Origin: DATNPH01 sp036703315
GTDB lineage: Bacteria; Cyanobacteriota; Cyanobacteriia; Cyanobacteriales; Coleofasciculaceae
Assembly (NCBI GenBank): GCA_036703315.1
Contig: DATNPH010000078.1
Location: 1-31,119, forward strand
DNA length: 31,119 nt
Reading direction: 5' to 3'
The first letter of the stretch is position 1; every line of letters begins with the position of its first letter. Positions 24,242 through 31,119 of the stretch are shown one piece after another. The notes under the pieces are model-generated. The model had not been told where the DNA came from. It ran no database searches and saw nothing but the letters and a program-made list of their open reading frames with translations. A program made the position numbers and the translations under genes.

Positions 24242-25723
24242 TTGTCAAAGTTTACCCTATCAATCTTTGAGCCGAATACATTGCTGCCCCATCGGGCGGG
24301 AATTGCAGGTCTAGCACTGGCATTGTCAGTGATGCCGCGTGAGGATGCACCGTTGACTTGGGAGGTAACAGACGATGCGGTGAAGTTGGCGTGGGAAGGA
24401 AGCGATCGCGATGCTGTGACGTGGCTAATTCAGCAGACCTATCATGTTACAGCCGACGGCTATCTGGATGTACCAGCTTTAAAGCTTGATAACCAGGGAC
24501 TATACACGTTTACTGAAGGAGTGTTGTCTACATTCTTGCAACACAGTAAGCAACGCAGTCGTGATTCTAATGCAGTGGTGAAGACTTTTCAGATTGATGA
24601 AGGGCAATCTGAAATTCGGGTAGAGTTTCGTCCATTGCTGGGTTGCTATTACACGGGGGATATCAAGGAAGCCTTCAATACCAAAGGTGTATTCAAAAGA
24701 GAGATTTCGCTCAAGGGACATCACCTGCCTGGGTTGATTGAGTGTTTCGTCAATGGAGCCTATCAAGAGTCAGCCACAGGATTTCTAGCGTTGCTATTTC
24801 TGCCCTTGGCGTGTGGCTATTACAAACTACCGAATCTGCGCTCAGCCGTTGTGATTCCTGAAGTGCAAAACCTGAAGCAATGGGTGAAGCACAAGCAAGA
24901 TTTTCCAGCACGCACCTACCGTGATTTCCGTAGCAGTGGGGCGGGAGAATCAGCACTGAATTTTCTATGGCGAGAGCAGACCTTGGGCGACATAGATTTA
25001 GCACAAGTAAATTACTGCGAAGTCTATCAATTGGGTAAGCAAACCTGGGATGCCAATCAGAACTACCTCAAACAAGCGGTCTATCGTGTGCAAGTGGATC
25101 AGGACGTGTTGGCTTTGTATCAGTCTGCCCATGCGCTGTTCCCACCGCAGGTGAAGAAGACTGACAAGGGAGAAACATGGTTGGCGATTTCCAAGGTATT
25201 GCCGTGGATTTGTGACAACTTAGTGGATGAAAATGTTTGGTATAGAGGATTCTATGAGTTTTGCAAGCGGAATGGTCTTTATGAACGCAAAGGATTGGTG
25301 AAAATGACAGACTATCTCAATAGTAGGGAGCAGGTGCTGTTTGATGCCGTGCAAGGTGCATTTAGTGCGTATCTGCGTGGGCAAATTGTGCAGGCTCAAA
25401 AGCAAGGTCGTCCATTGGATTATGGACAAGTCACAGATAAACTGCTCAATCGTCTGAAACGCCCCAGCACCCAACAAGACTTTGCTCAAACCTTGGTTGA
25501 TGTCTTGACTCAGTATCGCAGCAAAGAAATGAGAGCCGTTGGACCACAAATTTATCACTGGCTTCATCATGACGAAGCCAATTGGCGACAAGCGCGAGAT
25601 CTGGTGTTGTTGGCGATCGCCACCTATACCAGCAAAAAAGGGGATGCGCTCGATGGTGCTGAAGTACCCCTCGAAACGTCTTCAGAATCTGAGAGCTACG
25701 GCGATGATTTACTCGCCTCCTAA
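24242..25723 (+). CDS. cas8: Cas8, large subunit of the type I-B (Myxan) effector complex
   Basis: 493 aa. TTG start chosen because GGAGG (24230-24234) lies 7 nt before it and no in-frame ATG fits. The opening SKFTLSIFEPNTLLPHRAGIAGLALAL resembles Cas8a1/Csx13 (DevT-like) proteins of the Myxan group, and the cas8-cas7-cas5 order matches devTRS of Myxococcus. Cas8 recognises the PAM and recruits Cas3; the C-terminal helical part (about 380-480, with LDYGQVTDKLLNRLKRP) may also be made separately as a small subunit, as in other I-B systems. The last 20 residues are acidic and low-complexity. The family is judged from context and general likeness. Confidence 0.8.
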   Translation: MSKFTLSIFEPNTLLPHRAGIAGLALALSVMPREDAPLTWEVTDDAVKLAWEGSDRDAVTWLIQQTYHVTADGYLDVPALKLDNQGLYTFTEGVLSTFLQHSKQRSRDSNAVVKTFQIDEGQSEIRVEFRPLLGCYYTGDIKEAFNTKGVFKREISLKGHHLPGLIECFVNGAYQESATGFLALLFLPLACGYYKLPNLRSAVVIPEVQNLKQWVKHKQDFPARTYRDFRSSGAGESALNFLWREQTLGDIDLAQVNYCEVYQLGKQTWDANQNYLKQAVYRVQVDQDVLALYQSAHALFPPQVKKTDKGETWLAISKVLPWICDNLVDENVWYRGFYEFCKRNGLYERKGLVKMTDYLNSREQVLFDAVQGAFSAYLRGQIVQAQKQGRPLDYGQVTDKLLNRLKRPSTQQDFAQTLVDVLTQYRSKEMRAVGPQIYHWLHHDEANWRQARDLVLLAIATYTSKKGDALDGAEVPLETSSESESYGDDLLAS

Positions 25724-25762
25724 CTTGTTCACGACTTATCTCTACATCAAGGACTATCAATC

Positions 25763-26623
25763 ATGTCTCAACATTTGTTTGCGACCATTGTTACTGCTAC
25801 CGCTGTTGCTGCCAATAACCGTGGTGAAGGTGATGGGAGTACACTCTCAACTCTGCAAAAAATTACCCGTGGCAACGATCAATACACAACAGTGAGTGCT
25901 GAAGCAATTCGCTGGGGATTACGTGAGTATTTACAAAACTTCAATGCTGAAGCAACTAATCGCACGTTTAATCCGGACAAGGATGAGTACAACTTTAAAG
26001 ACGAAAAATTTAATCCTAAAAAATTCATTGACGATGACCTATTTGGTTTTATGGATGCCAAGAAAGGCAAGGACAATGAAGATGCGACCACCAAGCGACG
26101 TGGAGCCTTGGAAGTGAGCCGTGCCATTAGCCTCGATCCATTCTGGGGTGATATTGCTTTTGGGTCTAAGGGAGGTACAAAAGGTAAGACTTCGATCCAC
26201 AGTACAGAAGTGCATTGCACTGCCTACCAATACACCGTTGCCCTGACTCCCGAAACCCTCAAAGATCCTCAACGTGCTGCCTTGATGCTTGATGCCGTTG
26301 GCGCAGTACGGCACGTTGGTGGTAATCATGCCCGATTTCTGTACGATTTCCGCCCGGAGTCGATCGTAGTTCGAGTGACGCAAGACCCTAGTCCCTGGAT
26401 TATGGATAGCTTTAAGCGGATGGGTGATACTGTCGGTTGTCCAAAGCTATTGCGATTGGTGGAAGTTGGCGATGTGGCAGCTAGCGAATTGATTGTGGCG
26501 GGTGAGATTGCCGATACACTTTATGGAGAGAAACTGAGCAACTTGGGTGTGACGGTTGTTCGTGGGGTAAAAGAAGCGATCGCGGCTGCCAAGAACCTTC
26601 TCAAAGCGGAGGTGGTTGCTTAA
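25763..26623 (+). CDS. cas7: Cas7 backbone protein (DevR/Cst2 family)
   Basis: 286 aa, ATG 25763 with AAGGA upstream. The start (HLFATIVTATAVAANNRGEG) and following LQKITRGNDQYTTVSAEAIRW are typical of the DevR/Cst2 branch of Cas7: a first strand, then RNA-contacting loop, then SAEAIRWGLR. The later region GAVRHVGGNHARFLYDFRP is also characteristic. Cas7 polymerises along the crRNA. A charged insertion (about 65-105) corresponds to the thumb region. The stop overlaps the cas5 ATG by one base (TAATG), implying coupling. Confidence 0.9.
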   Translation: MSQHLFATIVTATAVAANNRGEGDGSTLSTLQKITRGNDQYTTVSAEAIRWGLREYLQNFNAEATNRTFNPDKDEYNFKDEKFNPKKFIDDDLFGFMDAKKGKDNEDATTKRRGALEVSRAISLDPFWGDIAFGSKGGTKGKTSIHSTEVHCTAYQYTVALTPETLKDPQRAALMLDAVGAVRHVGGNHARFLYDFRPESIVVRVTQDPSPWIMDSFKRMGDTVGCPKLLRLVEVGDVAASELIVAGEIADTLYGEKLSNLGVTVVRGVKEAIAAAKNLLKAEVVA

Positions 26624-27291
26624 TGCTGTTGTACCTTGAATGTCCCTGTACGAGCTTCCCCCGCAGCTTTGCACGGGACTATAAAGAAACCTACCGCTAT
26701 CCCCCCCTTTCAACCATTTATGGTTTCCTACTATCCCTGGTTGGTGAAGTAGATCTGGCTGCTCACTTAGGTGTAAACCTTGCCATTGGGCTGATTGGTA
26801 ATGAGCCACCGATCTCTCGAATTGTCCGCAAACAGCGGCATCACAAATTTAGCCGTGCTCACTTGGGTAGTTATCCAACGAGTAAATTTTCAAAACCTAA
26901 TCATCACGAGTTATTAACCGACCTACAGGTTGCAGTCCAAATTGATTCTAGTGAAGAATCTGCCTCAGTCACACTAGAAGAAAGGGTGGCGATCGCTCTC
27001 TCTACTCCAAAGCAAATTACCCGATTTGGTGGCTTAAGTCTAGGGGAATCTTGGGCACTGGTTAATGGTATCAGACCTTACCGAGAAACAGATGGAACAA
27101 TTCGATGGTTAGTCGTAGATAACAGAGGACTAATTAGCTTACCTGTTTGGATTGATCGAAACACTGGGCGGGGTACGTTTTGCAGATTTACTTTAGGAGA
27201 TTTAGTTGAGGGATGCTGGGTGAATATTCAAGCGCCTGAAGAGAAGGCTAAAGCTATTCGCTCAAAGCAGCCCAAACGCAGTAAAAATTAG
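26623..27291 (+). CDS. cas5: Cas5 (DevS family), crRNA 5'-handle binding subunit
   Basis: 222 aa. The N-terminus LYLECPCTSFPRSFARDYKE followed by TYRYPPLSTIYGFLLSL is the standard Cas5 signature (strand, then Phe/Arg region, then Y-PP-ST-G). Basic C-terminus (RSKQPKRSKN). Cas5 caps the foot of the complex and holds the 5' handle, here TTGAGCAG or TTGAGCAC from the arrays. A 161-bp gap follows before cas4-cas1, the largest gap in the second half of the operon. Confidence 0.88.
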   Translation: MLLYLECPCTSFPRSFARDYKETYRYPPLSTIYGFLLSLVGEVDLAAHLGVNLAIGLIGNEPPISRIVRKQRHHKFSRAHLGSYPTSKFSKPNHHELLTDLQVAVQIDSSEESASVTLEERVAIALSTPKQITRFGGLSLGESWALVNGIRPYRETDGTIRWLVVDNRGLISLPVWIDRNTGRGTFCRFTLGDLVEGCWVNIQAPEEKAKAIRSKQPKRSKN

Positions 27292-27366
27292 GCAATTGAA
27301 ATAGTTATTAGAGTTTTTGTTGATTAGCAAATTCAGTCTAGTGAATCTAAAAAGGAGGAAATAATT

Positions 27367-27546
27367 TTGCCGGGAATGCGAGATATTGTGTGCTTAACCT
27401 GGAATACCATCGGGGTCGATTCACAACCAATTCAGTTTAAGCATTTTATATTATGCAAACCCTCGACTATACCATCACAAAACAAGACACCATTCGTGTC
27501 TCTGCCCTCCACGCCCTCGCCTACTGCCCCCGCCTCTTCTACCTAG
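27367..27546 (+). CDS. Possible 59-aa upstream ORF overlapping cas4-cas1
   Basis: TTG at 27367 has a perfect AAGGAGG (27352-27358) 8 nt upstream, the best ribosome site of the region, and opens 59 codons to TAG 27544-27546, overlapping the cas4-cas1 start in another frame. An internal ATG is at 27376. The N-terminal half (PGMRDIVCLTWNTIGVDSQP) looks protein-like; the end is Ser/Pro-rich, a shadow of cas4. cas4-cas1 itself has no visible ribosome site. It could regulate cas4-cas1 translation or be a remnant of an older gene. Confidence 0.35.
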   Translation: MPGMRDIVCLTWNTIGVDSQPIQFKHFILCKPSTIPSQNKTPFVSLPSTPSPTAPASST

Positions 27547-29114
27547 AGGAAGTTGAAGAACTCTACACGCAAGATGCTGCCGTGTTTGCCGGACGCCGAT
27601 TGCACACCGAACTGGAAAAACAGGAGGATGAGGAATGGGAAGAACTCTTCCTCGAAAGCGAAGAACTGGGGTTACGCGGTCGAGTGGACGCCCTCCGCAC
27701 CCGCGACGGGCAAACCATCCCCTATGAACACAAACGCGGACGTTGCCACCGAGGTGAGAAAAACCAGCCCCAAGCTTGGGAAAGCGATAAGCTGCAAATC
27801 CTCGCTTATGCCTGCCTGATTGAATCAGCCTTGGGCATTCCGATATCTGAGGGCAGAATCCGCTACCATGCCGATAACGTGCTGGTTCATGTGCCGCTTA
27901 CGGATGAGGGACGGGCAGCAGTGCGAGAAGCCATCCGACAAGCGCGAGACTTGAGAACTTCGACTCATCGCCCCCCTGTTACAGACAATGAGCGGATGTG
28001 TGCGCGGTGTTCTCTTGCCCCAGTCTGCCTACCAGAAGAGGCTCGACTAGCTCATAACCGCGAATGGCAACCGATGCGATTGTTTCCTAAAGATGACGAG
28101 CGTCAGGTAATTCATGTCTTGGAAGCAGGAACGGCTGTGGGGAGAACTGGAGAGCAGCTCAAACTTACCCGTCGCGGTCAAGCGGCTGAAACTTTTCCCG
28201 TTCAGCAAGTAGGACAGCTAGTACTTCATAGCTTCTCACAAATTTCCACCCAAGCCTTACACTTTTGTGTTACCCAAGGGATTGGGGTTCATTTTGTCTC
28301 TGGTGGTGGGCGGTATATAGGCAGTTTTGACACCCGAAACGGCAGCATTCAACGCCGCCTCCATCAGTATGAGGCTTTGAGCCATCCCGATACTTGCCTA
28401 GAGCTAGCTCGAAAGCTAGTCACCTGTCGTGGTCAAGGGCAGCGTAAGTTCCTCATGCGGGGACAGCGGGGCATGAAGGTCGTTTCCGCCAAGTTAAACA
28501 AGGCGATCACCCAAATGAAACTCATCCTTAAACAAGTACCTAAAGCTCACTGTTTGGACTCCTTATTAGGGTTAGAAGGTAACTTGGCAGCTCTCTATTT
28601 TGGTGCCCTACCTTGTTTAATTGGGGAAGGAGTTCCACCAGAACTGCACTTTGACCATCGGAATCGCCGCCCACCCAAGGATCGGTTTAATGCTTTGTTG
28701 AGTTTTGGCTATGCCTTGCTGATCAAAGATATGATGAACGCCATTCTAACTGTAGGACTAGAACCAGCTTTGGGTTTTTACCATCAGCCCCGCTCTCAAG
28801 CCTCACCCTTAGCACTGGATTTAATGGAAATTTTCCGAGTCCCTTTGGTCGATATGCCAGTCATGGCTTCAATCAATAAAGGTCAGTGGGACAAAGACGC
28901 CGACTTTGAAATTCGGGGAGTACAGGTTTGGTTGAGCGACGCCGGACGACGCAAGCTAGTCAGTTTGTACGAACGTCGTAAACAAGAGAGCTGGAAGCAT
29001 CCAGTAACTGGTTATTCCCTCACTTACCGCCGCCTTTTGGAACTGGAAGTCCGACTATTGGAAAAAGAATGGATGGGCGAAGGGGGTCTGTTTGGTCAAT
29101 TAGTTGTAAGATGA
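27453..29114 (+). CDS. cas4-cas1: Cas4-Cas1 fusion, adaptation nuclease/integrase
   Basis: 553 aa. Cas4 part (1 to about 205): Cys25 and the C-terminal CARCSLAPVC (Cys183, 186, 192) make the iron-sulfur set, and RecB-like residues are D79 (GRVDAL), E92 and K94 (PYEHKRGR). Cas1 part (about 215-553): E375 (GLEGNLAALYF), H444 (FYHQPRSQ) and D456/E459 (LALDLMEIFR) are the metal-binding residues. All are present. The fusion trims prespacers and selects the PAM end while Cas1 integrates them. In-frame TAA at 27438 rules out a longer start; no Shine-Dalgarno precedes the ATG. cas2 follows 9 nt later. Confidence 0.95.
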   Translation: MQTLDYTITKQDTIRVSALHALAYCPRLFYLEEVEELYTQDAAVFAGRRLHTELEKQEDEEWEELFLESEELGLRGRVDALRTRDGQTIPYEHKRGRCHRGEKNQPQAWESDKLQILAYACLIESALGIPISEGRIRYHADNVLVHVPLTDEGRAAVREAIRQARDLRTSTHRPPVTDNERMCARCSLAPVCLPEEARLAHNREWQPMRLFPKDDERQVIHVLEAGTAVGRTGEQLKLTRRGQAAETFPVQQVGQLVLHSFSQISTQALHFCVTQGIGVHFVSGGGRYIGSFDTRNGSIQRRLHQYEALSHPDTCLELARKLVTCRGQGQRKFLMRGQRGMKVVSAKLNKAITQMKLILKQVPKAHCLDSLLGLEGNLAALYFGALPCLIGEGVPPELHFDHRNRRPPKDRFNALLSFGYALLIKDMMNAILTVGLEPALGFYHQPRSQASPLALDLMEIFRVPLVDMPVMASINKGQWDKDADFEIRGVQVWLSDAGRRKLVSLYERRKQESWKHPVTGYSLTYRRLLELEVRLLEKEWMGEGGLFGQLVVR

Positions 29115-29123
29115 GGTGCGACT

Positions 29124-29417
29124 GTGGCTGAAGCGAAGAATTGGTATTTGGTCTGTTACGACATTCGCTGTTCTAAACGTTGGCGCAAAGCTTACAAGCT
29201 ACTCCAAGGTTATGGGGAGAAGATTCAATACTCCATTTTTCGATGTTGGCTGAGCCAACGGGGACGAGAGAAATTGCGCTGGGAGCTAGAGAAAGTGTTG
29301 CTAGCTGAGGATAGTTTGTTGCTGATTCGTCTGTCTGATCAGTGCATTGGAGGAATCCTTGCCTACAACCGTCCAGATGCTTGGCCTGTAGAAGACGTGG
29401 GATATCGAATTGTCTAA
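29124..29417 (+). CDS. cas2: Cas2 adaptation protein
   Basis: 97 aa from GTG 29124. The ferredoxin-like start WYLVCYDI with D13, then RWRKAYKLLQGYGEKIQYSIF, is the standard Cas2 pattern. Cas2 bridges two Cas1 dimers during spacer integration. Its TAA (29415-29417) already belongs to the block conserved between the two leaders, so the leader of array 2 starts at the very end of this gene. Confidence 0.95.
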   Translation: MAEAKNWYLVCYDIRCSKRWRKAYKLLQGYGEKIQYSIFRCWLSQRGREKLRWELEKVLLAEDSLLLIRLSDQCIGGILAYNRPDAWPVEDVGYRIV

Positions 29418-29679
29418 TGCAAGGATCTGTACGTGTGAAGCTACACAAATGCCTTGATAAGCTTGAAACGATTGCAGCAAAAGGGTTAGAGCCTTTTAAA
29501 AGGTTGAACCGATGCTTGCATTTTGCTAAACGCCAGTCTTGGCAAGGCTTTGAGGAGTTGGTGAATTGGGTTGGAGCCAGCTTTTTCGCCAGCCAATTGG
29601 TACTTGGCTCAAGGTTTGTGCTAAGGTGCTTGCAAAAGCTTCTAGAGACACTTACACACTAAGGCTTCCAACCATCGGC
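29414..29679 (+). promoter_or_regulatory. CRISPR array 2 leader
   Basis: 266 bp between the cas2 stop and the first repeat, homologous to the array 1 leader. Shared blocks: CTAATGCAAGGATCT (29414-29428), TGTGAAG, GATGCTTGCA (29511) and GGTGCTTGCAAAA (29625, exactly 55 bp before the first repeat, as in array 1). No gene is convincing here; the 106-aa frame at 29342 overlaps cas2 and the leader. Confidence 0.75.
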
Positions 29680-30798
29680 GTGTTTCTACCTTTGATGCCG
29701 TTAGGCGTTGAGCACTATCAAATCATTGTGCTTTAACTCCACATATCCCTTCACGTGTTTCTACCTTTGATGCCGTTAGGCGTTGAGCACCATCTATTTC
29801 AGCCCAAACATCTCCATCTTTTGGATGTGTTTCTACCTTTGATGCCGTTAGGCGTTGAGCACTCTCTAGCTCTCACCGATTGGGAGAGGGCGATTGATGT
29901 GTTTCTACCTTTGATGCCGTTAGGCGTTGAGCACTAGCGGGTTCCGTCGTCTGCGGCGTAAATAGTGCTGTGTTTCTACCTTTGATGCCGTTAGGCGTTG
30001 AGCACCAGAGATAATGGGGATACTGAGAGAGGCGGGGGAGAAGTGTTTCTACCTTTGATGCCGTTAGGCGTTGAGCACCTCACTAAAGGGAAAGTTAAGT
30101 TCTCAGCAGGAAAAGTGTTTCTACCTTTGATGCCGTTAGGCGTTGAGCACATGGTCATCTCTCCACCCCCATCGCTATCTCCAAGTGTGTTTCTACCTTT
30201 GATGCCGTTAGGCGTTGAGCACCCACTATATCGCTCAGGTAGCTCTGACCCCAACAGTGTTTCTACCTTTGATGCCGTTAGGCGTTGAGCACTTAGTATT
30301 GTTGGGTAAGTGTTAAGACCCTCCGTAATGTGTTTCTACCTTTGATGCCGTTAGGCGTTGAGCACACTTTTGGGATTTTGCTATATGTAAAGATATATTA
30401 CAGTGTTTCTACCTTTGATGCCGTTAGGCGTTGAGCACCCCAGGTCGGGAACAAAGACTCTGGCTCTGTGATTGTGTTTCTACCTTTGATGCCGTTAGGC
30501 GTTGAGCACCAAGCGATCGCATCCCTTCGTGCAGCCACTAGACGTGTTTCTACCTTTGATGCCGTTAGGCGTTGAGCACGGCGCTGTTTGAAAACGTCCC
30601 CGGACTGCTCAGTTCGTGTTTCTACCTTTGATGCCGTTAGGCGTTGAGCACCATTGAGGCGACAGCAGGTAGGCACACTACCCCCAAGCTGTGTTTCTAC
30701 CTTTGATGCCGTTAGGCGTTGAGCACTTGGGACGCAAGGCTCAGGTTACACTGACGTTTACGGTGTTTCTACCTTTGATGCCGTTAGGCGTTGAGCAC
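29680..30798 (+). CRISPR. CRISPR array 2: 16 repeats, 15 spacers
   Basis: 36-bp repeats starting GTGTTTCTACC, core GATGCCGTTAGGCG, ending GAGCAC; the first is 29680-29715 and the last 30763-30798. Spacers are 34-39 nt. All repeats appear identical, unlike array 1, suggesting a younger or more active array. Same orientation as the cas operon, directly behind cas2. One spacer (30510-30543) contains the cyanobacterial HIP1 palindrome. The minus- and plus-strand frames over the array are artefacts. Confidence 0.97.
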
Positions 30799-30935
30799 GG
30801 AGTTTGGCTTGCTGTAGTTAAGCGAGTTGCTGCTTCGCTATATTTCGTTCAAATAGGCACTTTATGTTCAAAAGCTATTGGAAGTAATGCAATCGCTTCC
30901 TTCTAATTGACGCGCTTTTGCTATAGCCTCTCGCC
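30799..30935. other. Flank downstream of array 2
   Basis: No gene seen. It contains GCTTCGCTATATTTC (30832-30846), identical to 15 bases of the Tn3 element's right inverted repeat (16351-16365), which may be a relic of a similar end or a chance match. Confidence 0.3.
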
Positions 30936-31118
30936 CTACCTGTGGGGAAGCAGAATGCTAGTAAGCCAATAGCTGCCTAACTTGGTAGCAAGAACGCGCA
31001 GGGCTGTTGCCATGTCTGCATCTACATCGCGGTTCCGAATATCGACAATCAGGTTGTAGGCAAGCTCGAAGTGAATCCTATCCGCTTTATCCATAATGGC
31101 AAAGGTTCCGTTTGGTAC
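30936..31118 (-). CDS. Partial hypothetical protein, cut by the window edge
   Basis: Minus-strand frame open from the right edge to TAG at 30936-30938 (60 residues visible). It includes DKADRIHFELAYNLIVDIR and ALRVLATKLGSYWL, which look like ordinary helical protein. An internal ATG eight codons in would give a complete 52-aa protein, so it may be whole rather than truncated. Family not recognised. It is convergent with array 2. Confidence 0.4.
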   Translation of the reverse strand, partial: VPNGTFAIMDKADRIHFELAYNLIVDIRNRDVDADMATALRVLATKLGSYWLTSILLPHR

Positions 31119-31119
31119 A

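Noticed and set aside
19859..29417. CRISPR-associated transposon (I-B CAST)
   Set aside because: Intact Cas3 and adaptation genes are present and no Tn7-like genes (tnsB, tnsC, tniQ) are seen; this is a defence-type I-B system.
30832..30846. Solo Tn3 end downstream of array 2
   Set aside because: Only 15 bases match the inverted repeat, and the outer G/C run is missing; chance cannot be excluded.
29755..30906. Open frames of 60-96 aa over array 2, and similar ones over array 1
   Set aside because: They are repeat-unit translations (recurring FLPLMPLGVEH-type peptides), not genes.

Overview
The window looks like part of a cyanobacterial plasmid. Evidence for a cyanobacterium: many HIP1 palindromes (GCGATCGC) throughout, a large primase/helicase-type Rep resembling the CyRepA1 family of cyanobacterial plasmids, a WYL-regulated Myxan-type I-B cas operon with a Cas4-Cas1 fusion, and a DUF4160/DUF2442 gene pair. 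Evidence for a plasmid: the Rep gene, a ParM-like actin ATPase followed by a small ParR-like gene behind a repeat-rich stretch, and many short unrecognised plasmid genes with overlapping ATGA start/stop junctions.

Layout. 1-860: a degraded minus-strand gene and three and a third tandem copies of a 107-bp unit. 857-1204: a small DNA-binding-like protein. 1354-4749 (minus): Rep. 4750-6540 (minus): AT-rich spacer and four small genes. 6540-8208: centromere-like repeats, parM-like and parR-like genes. 8333-14039 (plus): a run of small soluble proteins, two membrane proteins, a membrane-associated P-loop ATPase and an HTH-like protein, function unknown. 14215-15291: an HNH endonuclease gene cut by one in-frame TGA. 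15341-16372: a coiled-coil protein, a cluster of inverted repeats and a 291-bp Tn3-family miniature element. 16551-17543: DUF4160 and DUF2442 genes. 17704-19720: leader and CRISPR array 1 (25 repeats). 19859-29417: WYL regulator, cas6, cas3, a small ORF, cas8, cas7, cas5, cas4-cas1 and cas2. 29414-30798: leader and CRISPR array 2 (16 repeats). 30936-end: a minus-strand gene fragment.

How it works together. Cas4-Cas1 and Cas2 acquire spacers; Cas6 processes transcripts of both arrays, whose repeats differ in sequence but share a GCC-N4-GGC hairpin; Cas8, Cas7 and Cas5 form the surveillance complex and Cas3 degrades the target. The two leaders are homologous, with conserved blocks at identical distances from the first repeat.

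The most interesting item is hidden between cas3 and cas8: two degenerate CRISPR repeats (23753-23786 and about 23824-23859) separated by exactly one spacer length (37 nt). The first 17 nt of this pseudo-spacer match, with 2 mismatches (one at the tolerated position 6), a site only 60 bp downstream that is flanked by ATG on the PAM side and overlaps a plausible -35 element in front of a 79-aa ORF and cas8. This is the architecture of a CreA/CreR-type crRNA-like regulator (an autorepressor of Cas expression or the antitoxin of a CRISPR-guarding module). A predicted -10 box places the transcription start on the first base of the first degenerate repeat. All functional statements are inferred from sequence only.
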